Shown piece after piece: positions 1-6,416 of a stretch of 8,516 nt of DNA (position 1 is the first letter of the stretch; each line of letters starts with the position of its first letter). The translations under genes were made by a program, and so were the position numbers. Origin of the DNA: DATACQ01 sp036555515 (GTDB taxonomy: Bacteria > Desulfobacterota > Binatia > UBA9968). Location: NCBI GenBank assembly GCA_036555515.1, contig DATBLC010000305.1:1-8516 (forward strand), given 5' to 3'. The notes beneath the pieces were generated by a model that saw nothing but the letters and a program-made list of their open reading frames with translations, was not told the origin of the DNA and ran no database searches.

Positions 1-1
1 A

Positions 2-247
2 GTCAACCTGAAGCTCATCCCCGGTGTCGACGGCGAGCCGGCGATCTGTCAGCTCGTGGCCTACAACCTCACGGAGATCGTCGTGAAAGGCTCATGGATC
101 GGCCCTGGGCGGCTGCATCTCGTGCCCCATGTCAACGCGCCCGTCGCCGATCTGCCGGTGAGGAGGATCATCGGCGCGCATCACTTCCTTGCCGATCTCA
201 CGCTGCCTTACGGGCGGGTGATCTACGACTATCTCAAGGAGGCGTGA
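2..247 (+). CDS. Acetoacetate decarboxylase family protein, C-terminal fragment
   Basis: An open frame enters from the left edge and gives 81 residues before TGA at 245-247. The fragment resembles the C-terminal end of the acetoacetate decarboxylase family (PF06314): a strand ending in LIPGVDG, the segment GSWIGPGRLHL, and a final ADLTLPYGRVIYDYL typical of the end of these proteins. The characterised enzyme decarboxylates acetoacetate to acetone and CO2 through a Schiff-base lysine. That lysine lies upstream of the visible part, so activity cannot be judged, and many homologues act on other substrates. GTG at 56 is only an internal valine codon. The gene is on the same strand as the glycosyltransferase operon, but 172 bases separate them and nothing links the functions. 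The family call is fairly sure; the substrate is unknown. Confidence 0.85.
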   Translation, partial: VNLKLIPGVDGEPAICQLVAYNLTEIVVKGSWIGPGRLHLVPHVNAPVADLPVRRIIGAHHFLADLTLPYGRVIYDYLKEA

Positions 248-419
248 GCGCCCCGCCGGGAGACATTTGACTAACTCCGGAAGCTCGCGGCGCATGTTAC
301 ACATGAAGCTTGCGTCAACCTAACCTCGTCGCTTTGCGGTTATCGTGATGGAGTGTGTTACATGCGGCTGGTCATGAAAACTTAGTTATGTTCCTGAGGC
401 TCCCGACGGCGTTGGTCCG
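248..419 (+). promoter_or_regulatory. Intergenic region upstream of the glycosyltransferase operon
   Basis: This 172-base gap must hold the promoter of the five-gene operon if the operon is independently transcribed. I see no strong terminator for the upstream gene. A weak candidate promoter is TTGCGG at 334-339, 17 bases before GTTACA at 357-362. The heptamer TGTTACA occurs twice, at 295-301 and 356-362, and the first copy is part of an interrupted palindrome CATGT-TAC-ACATG at 293-305. The second copy overlaps the candidate -10, a position where a repressor site could act. An 11-codon open frame (388-423) overlaps the start of the first operon gene by ATGA. All of this is suggestive only. 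Confidence 0.3.
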
Positions 420-1547
420 ATGAAGGTACTCGTGTTCGCCCCACAATATTTGCCAATTGTGGGAGGCATAGAGATTCTCATCGATACGCTCGCCAAGCAG
501 TTCCGAAAACGGTCAATAGAAACCATAGTCGTGACCGACCGTCCTGGAGATCTCTCTGAGCGAGAGGTCGTCAAGGGCACACCAGTATATCGTCTGGATT
601 TCTCGCGCGCGATCGAAGCTCAAGATTCGTCGGTCCTGCTTCGATCGATGCAACGGCTTAGTCACATCCTCGAGATAGAGGCCGCTGATCTTCTTCACGT
701 CCACGCAGCCACACAAACTGGCGCCTGGTTCATAAACCGCCTCCTCAAGAAGCTATCGACCCGGCCGCCGCTCATTGTAACTCAGCATAATCCTTTGGAG
801 CCGGATCGAACTCCCAGCGTCGTGCGCGAGCTTCTTCTGGCGGCCGATGCCGTAACGGCAGTTTCCTCCGCAGTCCTGGAATCAGCCATCCAGTTTGCAC
901 CCCGGACTGGCTTTTCGACCGTGATCTTGAACGGCATCGAGGAGGCTCCGGACCACGCACAAGAAGACGCATCGCCCTTGCATCGGTTGGTCTGCGTCGG
1001 ACGTCTTCACCACGACAAGGGCTTTGACATAGCCATCCCGGCGCTTGCCCAATTGCGCGCCCGCGGCATTGAAGCCGATCTGATCATCGTCGGAGGAGGA
1101 CAGGCTCGTCGCGACCTTGAGCAGACTGCCACAACTTGCGGCGTTGCAGACCACGTTCATTTCAGAGGTATGCAAAGTCATTCCGAGACCCGCGAAGAGA
1201 TCGGCCAGAGTTCGCTGGTTCTGATACCCTCACGCATGCTGGAGGGACTGCCACTTGTTGCTCTTGAGGCTGCGCATGCGGGAATTCCTTGCGTGGCGAC
1301 CGATAGGGGCGGCCTGCCCGAAGCGGTTGAGCACGGCGTCACGGGACTGCTCGTGCCGCCCGAAGATGTGGGAGCGCTTGCCTCTGCCGTTATGCAGCTT
1401 TTGGGTGATATTGATCTGCGCCGAAAATTTGGTCAGAATGCGAGACGTTCAGCGCAAAAGAAATTCAACCTGGAAGAATGTGCAGAGCGTTACACGAGGC
1501 TCTACCAGGCTTGCTGCGCGGATACTTTGGGTACTTTGAGACTCTAG
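420..1547 (+). CDS. GT4 family glycosyltransferase
   Basis: The 375-residue protein has the length and layout of a GT-B fold, retaining, GT4 family glycosyltransferase, which moves a sugar from a nucleotide-sugar to a glycan, lipid or other acceptor at the cytoplasmic face. The N-terminal half starts MKVLVFAPQYLP with the acceptor-side loop VGG at residues 14-16. The C-terminal donor domain has VGRLHHDKG (around R195 and K200, phosphate-binding) and the EX7E signature, E275 to E283, followed by GIPCVATDRGGLPE. No signal peptide or membrane segment is seen. ATG at 420 fits the family N-terminus, and no in-frame upstream ATG fits better. There is no clear Shine-Dalgarno sequence. The gene is first in a five-gene run and ends 3 bases before the PqqD-like gene. 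Donor and acceptor cannot be told from sequence; exopolysaccharide or O-antigen synthesis is the usual setting. The family is secure. Confidence 0.93.
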   Translation: MKVLVFAPQYLPIVGGIEILIDTLAKQFRKRSIETIVVTDRPGDLSEREVVKGTPVYRLDFSRAIEAQDSSVLLRSMQRLSHILEIEAADLLHVHAATQTGAWFINRLLKKLSTRPPLIVTQHNPLEPDRTPSVVRELLLAADAVTAVSSAVLESAIQFAPRTGFSTVILNGIEEAPDHAQEDASPLHRLVCVGRLHHDKGFDIAIPALAQLRARGIEADLIIVGGGQARRDLEQTATTCGVADHVHFRGMQSHSETREEIGQSSLVLIPSRMLEGLPLVALEAAHAGIPCVATDRGGLPEAVEHGVTGLLVPPEDVGALASAVMQLLGDIDLRRKFGQNARRSAQKKFNLEECAERYTRLYQACCADTLGTLRL

Positions 1548-1550
1548 CCA

Positions 1551-1982
1551 ATGCGATTTCTGGTCGATACGCAGAATATTTCCCATGAGCGGCTAAACGA
1601 TGAGGTCATCATCATAAACTTGGCCAGCGCCGCGTATTATTCCGGCTCCGGCACTGCCTCCGATCTCTGGACCTTAATATGCCAGGGCGCTTCGACCGAG
1701 GAAGCGACGAAGTTTCTGGCGTCCGAATACAAATGTGACGAGAGCGTGGTATCGCGCGAAATTGAAGTCTGCCTCGCATCCCTGGTAAAGGCCGGTATCG
1801 TGCTGGCACACGATACGCCGTCACCGACAGAGACTGCGCTGTCCTTGCCGGCGGTCGATCGGGGCGAATGGACAGCACCCCATTTCGATGAATATCTGGA
1901 TATGTGGGATCTTCTCCGGTTTGATCCGGTTCACGACGTCGGCGAAGCTGGATGGCCGGTAGCGGTGCCGCACAAAGCATAA
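1551..1982 (+). CDS. PqqD-like protein (RiPP recognition element fold) with leader-like C-terminal tail
   Basis: The 143-residue protein has two parts. Residues about 8-88 match the PqqD/RRE pattern: a beta hairpin (DEVIIINLASAAYY), then helices with SDLWTLICQGAS, a middle segment EEATKFLASEY and a closing helix ending SLVKAGIVL. PqqD proteins are winged-helix-like domains that hold the leader of a ribosomally made peptide for a modifying enzyme. After a Pro/Thr-rich linker (about 89-106) comes an acidic, aromatic tail at residues 107-136: W107, P110, F112, then YLDMWDLL at 115-122, DPVHDV at 125-130 and GWP at 134-136. The W-x2-P...Y-x-D spacing recalls lasso-peptide leaders (Y-x2-P-x-L...G), which RRE domains bind. 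I recall similar tails in other PqqD-like proteins. The kinase gene starts inside the Gly134-Trp135 codons, so the two are probably translationally coupled. The domain call is good; the tail's role is inferred. Confidence 0.82.
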   Translation: MRFLVDTQNISHERLNDEVIIINLASAAYYSGSGTASDLWTLICQGASTEEATKFLASEYKCDESVVSREIEVCLASLVKAGIVLAHDTPSPTETALSLPAVDRGEWTAPHFDEYLDMWDLLRFDPVHDVGEAGWPVAVPHKA

Positions 1983-3019
1983 TTGAGACTGAAGCGTTCG
2001 CCGCGGCTGTAGCTCGACGGGCATCTTACGCTTTGGCCAAGGTCGGGTCGCGCTGCGAAGTTTTCAGCATCGGCGGTCTGGGATTTCAGCTGATTGGGCC
2101 TACCGAAGACAGAGGTCCTTGGCTCGGTCGCGCTTTTCCGAGAAGGTCGTCGGGACTCGGCGATCGGAGTCTTCCGACTTCGTTGCATCAGCTATTGGTT
2201 TGGGACGGGACCGGTGAAGATGAACTCCCGCCAAATCCGCCGTGGGGACCGGCCGATCAAACGCAATTTGGACTCATCGGCGGGTTCTCTGATCAACCGA
2301 TACGATGCGCATTCGACATCGGTACGAACTCACTGAGCGTTTACAACTTTGCCGACGATGTCTCACACACTTGGTTTCCTAGCATTGCGGCGCTGTCCAC
2401 CTGGGTAACAGCGATACCGTTTCGGACCGTCCTGTCTTGGCACTGCAATCTGCATGGCATGCAGTTGGTCCACGGCGCGGCCGTCGCCCTTGGGGGCAAA
2501 GCCGCCCTGCTCGCCGGCCAGGGCGGATCCGGTAAGACCACGACTGTTCTTGCAAGCGCGCTGGCCGGTCTCGGCTACATTGGCGACGACTACTGTGCGG
2601 TCGAGCCCGGTAATGCCACGATCCACATGGTCTATAGGACGGCAAAGATGTGGCGCCCGACGCTTAACTTGCTGCCCGCTCTGGAACCACTGATCGTGAA
2701 CCCGCGTGAACTTCCCGATAAGAAGGGAATCATTTTCTTCGAAGATGATGATTTGACGTTGGTGCACTCAGCTCAACTCGCGGCGATCCTCTTACCGCGG
2801 TTTGGCACCGAGCGCGGGACGAAGGTCCTTCCCGGAACGCATGCCGAGGCCATCAAGGCGATCCTGCCAAGCACGATCTTGGGATTGCTGGGCGGAACAT
2901 CCGTCACGCCACGGCTTATCATGCAGCTTGTGCACAGCGTTCCAGTTTTTCATCTCGAACTCGGTACCGACGTCGAGGCGGTGCCAGATGCAATCGCCCA
3001 ATTGCTGGAAACGGTCTAG
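1952..3019 (+). CDS. HPr-kinase-like P-loop ATPase/kinase (HprK-related)
   Basis: The 355-residue protein resembles the C-terminal kinase domain of HPr kinase/phosphorylase. H174 lies in LVHGAAVALGG, just before the Walker A loop GQGGSGKT (189-196, K195), and GDDYCAVE (from G211) follows at the place of the HPr kinase acidic motif. The N-terminal 150 residues do not look like the HPr kinase N-terminal domain. HprK relatives of this type occur with PqqD-like proteins and nucleotidyltransferases; the ones in lasso clusters (paeninodin-type) phosphorylate a serine of the precursor peptide. The substrate here is unknown. The start at ATG 1952 makes a 31-base overlap with the PqqD-like gene; the next in-frame ATG is far downstream. 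No strong Shine-Dalgarno is seen, which fits translational coupling. It ends 2 bases before the GT2 gene. A bacterial PTS HPr substrate is unlikely, since no PTS gene is nearby. Confidence 0.82.
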   Translation: MAGSGAAQSIIETEAFAAAVARRASYALAKVGSRCEVFSIGGLGFQLIGPTEDRGPWLGRAFPRRSSGLGDRSLPTSLHQLLVWDGTGEDELPPNPPWGPADQTQFGLIGGFSDQPIRCAFDIGTNSLSVYNFADDVSHTWFPSIAALSTWVTAIPFRTVLSWHCNLHGMQLVHGAAVALGGKAALLAGQGGSGKTTTVLASALAGLGYIGDDYCAVEPGNATIHMVYRTAKMWRPTLNLLPALEPLIVNPRELPDKKGIIFFEDDDLTLVHSAQLAAILLPRFGTERGTKVLPGTHAEAIKAILPSTILGLLGGTSVTPRLIMQLVHSVPVFHLELGTDVEAVPDAIAQLLETV

Positions 3020-3021
3020 CG

Positions 3022-3681
3022 ATGCCCGAGCAGCCTCTTGTCTCCGTGATTGTTTGCGTTCGCGACGGCGAGAGGTTTCTCGACGAGGCTTTGGATAGCA
3101 TCGCGGTGCAAGAGTTCACGGATCTTGAGACGATCGTAATTGACGATGGGTCAACCGATGATTCCGCTGATAGAGCCCGCAAGCATGCTTTCTCGCCCCT
3201 TGTCGTCTCGCAACCAGCGCTTGGTATTGGAGCCGCGATAAATCACGGTATCCGGCTTGCGCGGGGTCGGTACCTAGCATTCCTGGACTGCGACGATGTT
3301 TGGCCGAGGGGCCGTCTCATTGCAATGATTCAGGCCGTTGAGAGTGATATCGGCACCGACTACGTATTCGGGAGTGTCGTCAACACCGACGATCGGCTCA
3401 ATCCTATCAACAGACCGCAGCCCGCCAGGCTTCTCGGTTCACTCCTCATCAAGCGCACCTCCGTTGACCGGATCGGCGAGTTCCGAACCGACGTGGCGCA
3501 TGCAGGGATTGTCGACTGGATGAGCCGGGCCGAAGTGCTGGGTCTGCGCTTCGAGATCGTAGATAGGCTCGTTCTGCTTCGCCGAATCCACGGCGACAAC
3601 CTTGGCAGCCGCGACCAGCCGAATGCGCGCCGCGATTTGCTGCGCGTCATTCGGGACCACCACAGGCGAACGCGCCAATGA
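3022..3681 (+). CDS. GT2 family glycosyltransferase (short)
   Basis: The 219-residue protein is a GT-A fold, inverting-type family 2 glycosyltransferase. Its N-terminus has the nucleotide-binding strand VSVIVCVRDGERFLDEAL (residues 7-24), the motif DDGSTDDS (41-48), and the metal-binding DxD as D89-C-D91 in FLDCDDVW. A C-terminal RIHGDNLG motif matches the rrH..N element seen in many GT2 enzymes of glycan clusters. It is shorter than most GT2 proteins and has no membrane segments, so it is a soluble single-domain transferase, not a processive synthase. ATG at 3022 follows the kinase stop by 2 bases, and the stop overlaps the next gene as ATGA (3678-3681). Together with the GT4 enzyme it implies at least two sugar-transfer steps in the pathway. 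The substrate is unknown. Confidence 0.92.
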   Translation: MPEQPLVSVIVCVRDGERFLDEALDSIAVQEFTDLETIVIDDGSTDDSADRARKHAFSPLVVSQPALGIGAAINHGIRLARGRYLAFLDCDDVWPRGRLIAMIQAVESDIGTDYVFGSVVNTDDRLNPINRPQPARLLGSLLIKRTSVDRIGEFRTDVAHAGIVDWMSRAEVLGLRFEIVDRLVLLRRIHGDNLGSRDQPNARRDLLRVIRDHHRRTRQ

Positions 3682-5399
3682 CGGCGCACCCGATTTCCGA
3701 GCGCGAAGAGCTGCTGCTCAAGGCTGCACTCCATCGAGATCCTGTACTCGCCACGGCGAGTTGGAAGGCGTGGACAGAACAGATCGAACTTGAGGACGCG
3801 CCGCGTCCGGAATTGCGCCTGCTCACTGCAGTTCATGGAAATCTAACGCGTATCGCACCGAAGTTTTTTCTGCCGCCGAAACTCCGCGGAAAAGCCAAGG
3901 CCAATTTTACCAGAACGAATTTGTTGGCACGAGCGACGCTCCCGGCTCTCGAAGAGCTTGGTCGGCATTCCCCTGTGATGCTCACCAAGGGCATGGCGAT
4001 CTGCATCAGGTTCGACGCCTGGTCTTCGCGGTCTCTCTTCGATGTCGACTTCCACGTTCCTGCGGACGCTCTGGACAAGGCCTATCAGGTGCTGGTCGAA
4101 GCCGGCTGGACGCCGGCATTTGGTCTCACGCGATTGTCGCTCCTGCACCGAAGCCGTATGCGCCGGGACAGCTGGAACTTTTACAAGGACCGGGCCGAGC
4201 TAGATCTCCATTGGCGGCTTGGCGGTACACCCTTCGAGGATTGGCTAGCTAAGGAAATGTGGGCGACGGGGGAGCAGTTCGAGTTCAACGGGCGGAGGCT
4301 ACTGTTGCAAAGTCCCGAGTTCGCTTTGCTCTCGGCGATCCATCACGGTTTCGTGGGAACTCATGCCGATACGCTGCAAACTGTCGTGGACGCGGCGGCG
4401 CTGCTGCCACTCTGTGGGAAGAAGAGGCTACTTCTATTGCTCAGAAAGGCGAATCTGCTCGACGCGTTCGAAGATCTTCTTTCGATTTTCGAAAAAGCTG
4501 GTCTCTCCGAAGTCGTACCGGCCGAGATGAGGGGTCCGGCGCGGGCAAGGTCGTCAGTTGGCAGCGCCCGCATCCGGTCTCATACCCAGAAGGCGCTGCT
4601 TAAACGTCCCGCTCTCTACGCGATTTGGCGATCGCTAGGGCGCAACGCGAAGCTTGAGCGGTGGCTGATCAGACTGGCCGGCCCTCTGTCGAAGCCGTTG
4701 ACCGGACCTGCGCCCTGCCAGGAGCATTACGATCTGAGTGAGGGTTCGGTCGTCGATCAGCTCGTCGGACCTGGCTGGGGAGAGCCTGACCGGGACAGCT
4801 TCTGGACCGATGGTGGCGCCGATGCGAGATTGTTGATTCCGCTCAATCATTCAGGCGACCACCTCCTTGTCCTCGGCATGGCGGAGCAGTTCCTTGTGAG
4901 CCAGCATGCCTACATGCAGGTTTTTGCCAACGGTACATTTCTTGCGACGATAGATCTCAGAGGGCGGATCGCGGCTTTCGAGCAGTCCGTGCTGATCCCG
5001 AAACGCGCTTTGTTCGGCCCGTGGGTCGAGATTTCATTGCGGTCGAAGAGCTACCGCGGCGGTGCGCAACCAGCTTCGGGCGATTATGCCTTGACGCGGG
5101 GAGTTCCGGTAAACCGGCTGCGGCTGCTTGATGTAACGCGCATCGGCGGCATGTTCAGTACTGACAACAAGCCGGAGCTTCAGATGAAAGTCTTAAGGGG
5201 CGACGAGCCGGAAGCTAGCAAATTCGCCCGCATCAAGCAGAAGATTGACAACTCGCCCTATCGGCGTGCCAGCGGTGTCCCGATAGATTTCAATCCTCTG
5301 TTCTATGTCTTTTCGTATTCTGATCTCTTCGAACACGAGATTGATCCGTACGAGCATTTCCTAGTCTACGGTCGGAAGGAACGCCGAGGCTGGCGCTAG
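3678..5399 (+). CDS. NTP_transf_5-like nucleotidyltransferase fused to a beta-rich domain and a DPxxHf..G repeat tail
   Basis: The 573-residue protein has three regions. Residues about 1-290 look like the uncharacterised nucleotidyltransferase family (PF14907 type): LTKG (K104-G105), then R118, the acidic pair DVD (D122, D124), and LDLHWR with D176 as the likely third metal ligand, so the catalytic acids appear intact. Residues about 355-490 form a beta-rich region starting GPGWGEPDRDSFWTDGG, resembling a jelly-roll module often attached to glycosyltransferases. The last 40 residues carry a segment with NPLFYVFSYSDLFE and DPYEHFLVYGRKERR, like the repeat (YY...pD...DP..HY...G..EgR) common in rhizobial glycan enzymes. 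It starts within the GT2 stop (ATGA), with AGGCGA about 8 bases upstream as Shine-Dalgarno. It is the last gene of the operon. Transfer of a nucleotide to a peptide, protein or glycan is possible; the acceptor is unknown. Confidence 0.8.
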   Translation: MTAHPISEREELLLKAALHRDPVLATASWKAWTEQIELEDAPRPELRLLTAVHGNLTRIAPKFFLPPKLRGKAKANFTRTNLLARATLPALEELGRHSPVMLTKGMAICIRFDAWSSRSLFDVDFHVPADALDKAYQVLVEAGWTPAFGLTRLSLLHRSRMRRDSWNFYKDRAELDLHWRLGGTPFEDWLAKEMWATGEQFEFNGRRLLLQSPEFALLSAIHHGFVGTHADTLQTVVDAAALLPLCGKKRLLLLLRKANLLDAFEDLLSIFEKAGLSEVVPAEMRGPARARSSVGSARIRSHTQKALLKRPALYAIWRSLGRNAKLERWLIRLAGPLSKPLTGPAPCQEHYDLSEGSVVDQLVGPGWGEPDRDSFWTDGGADARLLIPLNHSGDHLLVLGMAEQFLVSQHAYMQVFANGTFLATIDLRGRIAAFEQSVLIPKRALFGPWVEISLRSKSYRGGAQPASGDYALTRGVPVNRLRLLDVTRIGGMFSTDNKPELQMKVLRGDEPEASKFARIKQKIDNSPYRRASGVPIDFNPLFYVFSYSDLFEHEIDPYEHFLVYGRKERRGWR

Positions 5400-5438
5400 C
5401 CGGCTCTTTTGGGGGAAAATACGAGGAGTCGAGGTATT

Positions 5439-5515
5439 TGGCGGGAGTGACGGGACTCGAACCCGCGACCTTCGGCGTGACAGGCCGACGCTCTAACCAA
5501 CTGAGCTACACCCCC
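5439..5515 (-). tRNA. tRNA-Asp (anticodon GTC)
   Basis: Read on the minus strand, a 77-base tRNA folds with acceptor GGGGGTG pairing to CACTCCC (one G-U), discriminator G and an encoded CCA. The D arm is GCTCAGTTGGTTAGAGC, the anticodon stem TCGGC/GCCGA closes the loop CTGTCAC, and the T arm has TTCGAGT. The anticodon GTC lies at 5479-5481, which fits aspartate. The 3' end is 39 bases from the stop of the convergent nucleotidyltransferase gene. No U-rich terminator is obvious in that gap. Confidence 0.97.
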
Positions 5516-5520
5516 TCGCC

Positions 5521-5536
5521 GGCCGCGACAGCGGCC
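5521..5536 (-). other. Perfect GC hairpin just upstream of tRNA-Asp
   Basis: GGCCGC and GCGGCC form a perfect 6-bp inverted repeat around a 4-base loop, 5 bases upstream of the tRNA-Asp 5' end and downstream of the methyltransferase stop. There is no U tract, so it is a poor intrinsic terminator. It could protect the 3' end of the methyltransferase mRNA or help tRNA 5' processing. It may also be chance in GC-rich DNA. Confidence 0.35.
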
Positions 5537-5580
5537 TGGGGCAATCCGTCAGAGGCATGTACGGGTTGGGATTCGCCAAG

Positions 5581-6207
5581 TCAAGGCGAGCGCCCCTTGG
5601 CCGCCCCGATAAGCCGCTTGTGCGCAAATTTCAGCGTCCCGCGATGCAGGTGGCGGATATGACCGCCAACGAGCACGTAATCTTTCAACAGCGCATCGAT
5701 CCTCCTGCGGTTCGCCTCGGAGTGATATTCGAGCATGACGGCGTCGAAATCGAGCGATGTCATGCGGGTGAGAATTTCGACCTCTGAGCCTTCGGTGTCG
5801 ATCTTCGCGATCTGCGCCTCGGGCAGGATATCGGGCGTCCTGGTCTCGACCTCGACGAAGGCCGTCGATTGCTCGCCGATGTCGTAGAAGCTCGCCTCTC
5901 CGCAATTGTTGCGGCCAAGGTAGAGCCGGGTCAGGCTCGGGTCGCCGACCGCGAAGTTGTGCAAACTCACCGACTTTCCCTCGAATTGACCCAGGTTTCT
6001 CCTGAGCAGTGCGAAATTGTCGGGGAGCGGCTCGTAGCAATGGACGTGGGCTCCCGGCCAGCGCCTGAGCGCCCAGGCCGCGAAACTCCCGACATTCGCC
6101 CCGATGTCCAGGATCACCGGTGCATTGTGCCGGTAAGGAATGTCGTATTCCCCGCCCAGGACCTTCTGGACGTGGGAGCGCATGGATGCTGGACACTCGA
6201 TGTTCAT
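5581..6207 (-). CDS. FkbM family SAM-dependent methyltransferase
   Basis: The 208-residue protein is a class I methyltransferase of the FkbM family. Motif I is ILDIGANVG (residues 32-40), the ribose-binding acid is in CYEPLPDN (E59), and the family hallmark KIDTEGSEVEIL begins at K135. FkbM enzymes methylate hydroxyls, often on sugars of polysaccharides, lipopolysaccharide or natural products; the substrate here is not known. ATG at 6205-6207 gives a short but complete domain, and ATG at 6181-6183 (M9) is an alternative start. The Shine-Dalgarno sequence is weak. The gene lies between tRNA-Val (21 bases upstream) and tRNA-Asp (65 bases downstream) on the same strand, so it may be read from the tRNA promoter. 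Its GC is high (42 of 60 bases in the line at 6061), unlike the operon to the left, so it need not share that operon's origin. Confidence 0.92.
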   Translation of the reverse strand: MNIECPASMRSHVQKVLGGEYDIPYRHNAPVILDIGANVGSFAAWALRRWPGAHVHCYEPLPDNFALLRRNLGQFEGKSVSLHNFAVGDPSLTRLYLGRNNCGEASFYDIGEQSTAFVEVETRTPDILPEAQIAKIDTEGSEVEILTRMTSLDFDAVMLEYHSEANRRRIDALLKDYVLVGGHIRHLHRGTLKFAHKRLIGAAKGRSP

Positions 6208-6228
6208 GGCGCGCTCAGGAGCGAAGCG

Positions 6229-6304
6229 TGGTGGGCGGTGACAGTCTCGAACTGCCGACCTCCTGGGTGTAAACCAGGCGCTCTTCCAGCTGAGCTAACC
6301 GCCC
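6229..6304 (-). tRNA. tRNA-Val (anticodon TAC)
   Basis: Read on the minus strand, a 76-base tRNA has acceptor GGGCGGT pairing fully with ACCGCCC, discriminator A and an encoded CCA. The anticodon stem CCTGG/CCAGG closes the loop TTTACAC, giving anticodon TAC at 6269-6271, which fits valine. The T arm has TTCGAGA in the loop region. It lies 45 bases downstream of the HU terminator, so it probably has its own promoter in that gap; TTTTATC at about 6318-6324 (minus strand) is a weak -10 candidate. Confidence 0.97.
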
Positions 6305-6349
6305 GCCAAGGATGCGAGATAAAACGCCCGCCCTCTCCTTGCCTAGCGG

Positions 6350-6390
6350 AAAACAGCAAGGCGGAGCCCGCATGAAAGCGGGACTCCGCC
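6350..6390 (-). terminator. Intrinsic terminator of the HU gene
   Basis: On the minus strand, a 12-bp GC-rich stem (GGCGGAG, a bulged T, CCCGC, paired with GCGGGCTCCGCC) with a 6-base loop spans 6360-6390 and is followed by TTGCTGTTTT. It begins 26 bases after the HU stop codon. The U tract is interrupted but the stem is strong. Confidence 0.85.
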
Positions 6391-6416
6391 TCAGAAAAGA
6401 ACAATCTGCTGCGAGG

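Noticed and set aside
248..290. Possible att-like repeat matching the tRNA-Asp 3' end (GCCGGGAGAC against GCGGGAGTGAC)
   Set aside because: The match is too short and imperfect, and there is no integrase in the window.
248..419. Hidden lasso-type precursor peptide gene ahead of the operon
   Set aside because: The only short plus-strand frames starting with ATG here have 7 and 11 codons and lack a leader motif or a core; a precursor could exist outside the window.
5549..6196. Second minus-strand open frame of 215 codons overlapping the FkbM gene
   Set aside because: It is an Arg/Pro-rich frame-shifted reading of the same bases; the FkbM frame has all the family motifs.
5869..6375. Plus-strand open frame of 168 codons spanning tRNA-Val
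   Set aside because: It reads through a tRNA gene and antisense to the methyltransferase; no recognisable protein.
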